Origin: Neisseriaceae bacterium
GTDB lineage: Bacteria > Pseudomonadota > Gammaproteobacteria > Burkholderiales > UBA11063
Assembly: GCA_947470205.1 (NCBI GenBank)
Contig: CANISK010000088.1
Coordinates: forward strand, 1 to 6,482
DNA length: 6,482 nucleotides
Reading direction: 5' to 3'
The position numbers and the translations under genes were made by a program. Shown piece after piece: positions 5,613 to 6,482 of this stretch (position 1 is its first letter; the number at the start of each line of letters is the position of its first letter). Below the pieces are notes generated by a model. The model ran no database searches, was not told the DNA's origin, and saw only the letters and a program-made list of their open reading frames with translations.

Positions 5613-6482
5613 TCTGGGTGTTGCCATAAAATTTGCGGCCACTGGCCACTTCTGTTTAACCTAAAAACCATAGAAACCATCTTAAACTCATAATTCCCGT
5701 CATCTACAATCGCATGAATTGTGAAGTATTGTGATGATGTTGTGAGTGTAGTCAATTGTATCGGTGAGTCTGATCCACGCGATATCTGTACACCATTACT
5801 TGCAAGAAAAGTAAGGACATCATTTGAGTTGTTAAACGCATTGCTAACTCTAGAAGTGATTAATCTTTGCGATATTGTTAATGGAATCCCACTTTTAGCG
5901 GATATTACCTCAGCTGAGGCTGTATTCACATTTATTTGTATAGTACCTGTATTTGTAGGTGGTGTATTGGTGGTATTATTTGCTGCGGACGTACCACTTT
6001 CATTACTGTAGTCAATATTTTGCGGGATAGCGGTAATATAGTTACTAAGTTTATACACCCATTCACTTTTTATTCCCTTAACCAATGTAAGCTCTGATAT
6101 ATCAACTAACGGTCTACCGGCAGGTCTGTATGCTGGAACATTCATTGTGTATTGATTTATGATGTCCTTCTGATAAACTGGAGATGCCATATATTGTGCG
6201 GTAGCAAGAGCAATAGTTGATGGTAAATTTAAATAACCCAATAATACTTCAAATTGTTTCACTACAGTGTTGTTAATCATACCTTGAGAAACTAAGTCAT
6301 TAATGTTAAATCTACCCTGTTCGTCCACAATGTATCCACTCATTTGAATATCATTTAAAATATTTGATTTTGGGATTGGTTGTGCCCATATATCTTGCAG
6401 TGTGTCTATTTTAGACGTACTAGCACTCGTGGCTAACCCAGCTCGCCCAAATGATGTTGCAGCTTTTAATATATATTGCGCC
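5609..6482 (-). CDS. gspK: Type II secretion system minor pseudopilin GspK, C-terminal 290 residues (cut by the right window edge)
   Basis: GspK is the largest minor pseudopilin; with GspH, GspI and GspJ it caps the tip of the secretion pseudopilus in the periplasm. The frame is open to the right edge, so the prepilin peptidase site and hydrophobic N-terminal helix lie outside the window. The Met at 6343 is internal, since family sequence continues upstream of it. Visible residues, counted from the edge, include IDTLQDIWAQPIP (25-37), the signature VDEQGRFNINDL (52-63), YRPAGRPLVDISELTLVKG (118-136), and the second-domain INVNTASAEVISA (183-195, the conserved iNvNTA element). The last strands, FTIHAIVDDG and FKMVSMVFRL, end the fold before ILWQHPE. 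A Ser/Thr/Asn/Pro-rich linker (about 160-180) separates the domains. The Trp/Asp-rich calcium-associated motif usual in the middle of GspK is not apparent. The TGA overlaps the gspL start. Confidence 0.93.
   Translation of the reverse strand, partial: AQYILKAATSFGRAGLATSASTSKIDTLQDIWAQPIPKSNILNDIQMSGYIVDEQGRFNINDLVSQGMINNTVVKQFEVLLGYLNLPSTIALATAQYMASPVYQKDIINQYTMNVPAYRPAGRPLVDISELTLVKGIKSEWVYKLSNYITAIPQNIDYSNESGTSAANNTTNTPPTNTGTIQINVNTASAEVISAKSGIPLTISQRLITSRVSNAFNNSNDVLTFLASNGVQISRGSDSPIQLTTLTTSSQYFTIHAIVDDGNYEFKMVSMVFRLNRSGQWPQILWQHPE

Noticed and set aside
5721..6011. Plus-strand 96-codon open frame with membrane-like stretches
   Set aside because: It is antisense to the conserved second domain of gspK (including the NVNTA element), with no ribosome site or family match seen.
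6341..6343. ATG at 6343 as the start of gspK
   Set aside because: The frame continues to the window edge with family-typical sequence (IDTLQDIWAQPIP), so this Met is internal and the gene is truncated by the window.
1..6482. CRISPR arrays, tRNA or rRNA genes, insertion sequences, terminators, toxin-antitoxin or defence genes
   Set aside because: No repeat-spacer pattern, tRNA cloverleaf, inverted terminal repeats, transposase or strong GC hairpin with a T-run was visible. Almost all of the sequence is accounted for by eight minus-strand genes.

Overview
The window is one compact, AT-rich stretch (about 30% G+C in the lines I counted by hand) in which every supported gene reads on the minus strand. 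All reading frames are intact and essentially every base is coding; the longest gap is 29 bases. The protein families (type II secretion GspK/L/M/N, SpoU-class RlmB, a TyrRS with HLGH and KMSKS signatures, bifunctional FolD) point to a proteobacterium, most likely gamma or beta. Low G+C, Asn/Lys/Ile-rich proteins and minimal spacing fit a streamlined or host-associated lineage, but that is inference and I cannot name the organism.

In transcription order (right to left) the window holds: the C-terminal 290 residues of gspK, cut by the right edge; gspL, gspM and gspN; then rlmB, tyrS and folD; and finally the first 44 codons of an unrecognised gene cut by the left edge. Junctions are very tight: a 4-bp ATGA overlap (gspK/gspL), a 29-bp gap (gspL/gspM), 1-bp gaps (gspM/gspN, gspN/rlmB, rlmB/tyrS) and 8-bp overlaps (tyrS/folD, folD/last ORF). 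No promoter or terminator is visible, so the window looks like the interior of a single polycistronic unit.

The first four genes form the end of a type II secretion (T2SS) operon. GspK is the minor pseudopilin at the pilus tip, GspL and GspM are the inner-membrane platform pair that couples the GspE ATPase to the pseudopilus, and GspN is an accessory inner-membrane protein. The following three genes are unrelated housekeeping functions: 23S rRNA 2'-O-methylation, tyrosine tRNA charging and one-carbon folate metabolism. They appear to be transcribed by read-through from the secretion genes.

I did not find a new biological system here. The points worth a second look are a GspK that seems to lack the usual Trp/Asp-rich motif of its middle region, an unusually long cytoplasmic N-terminus on GspM, a near-identical 20-bp sequence at the gspM and gspN start sites, a likely start correction for gspL, and the physical fusion of a secretion operon to translation and folate genes.
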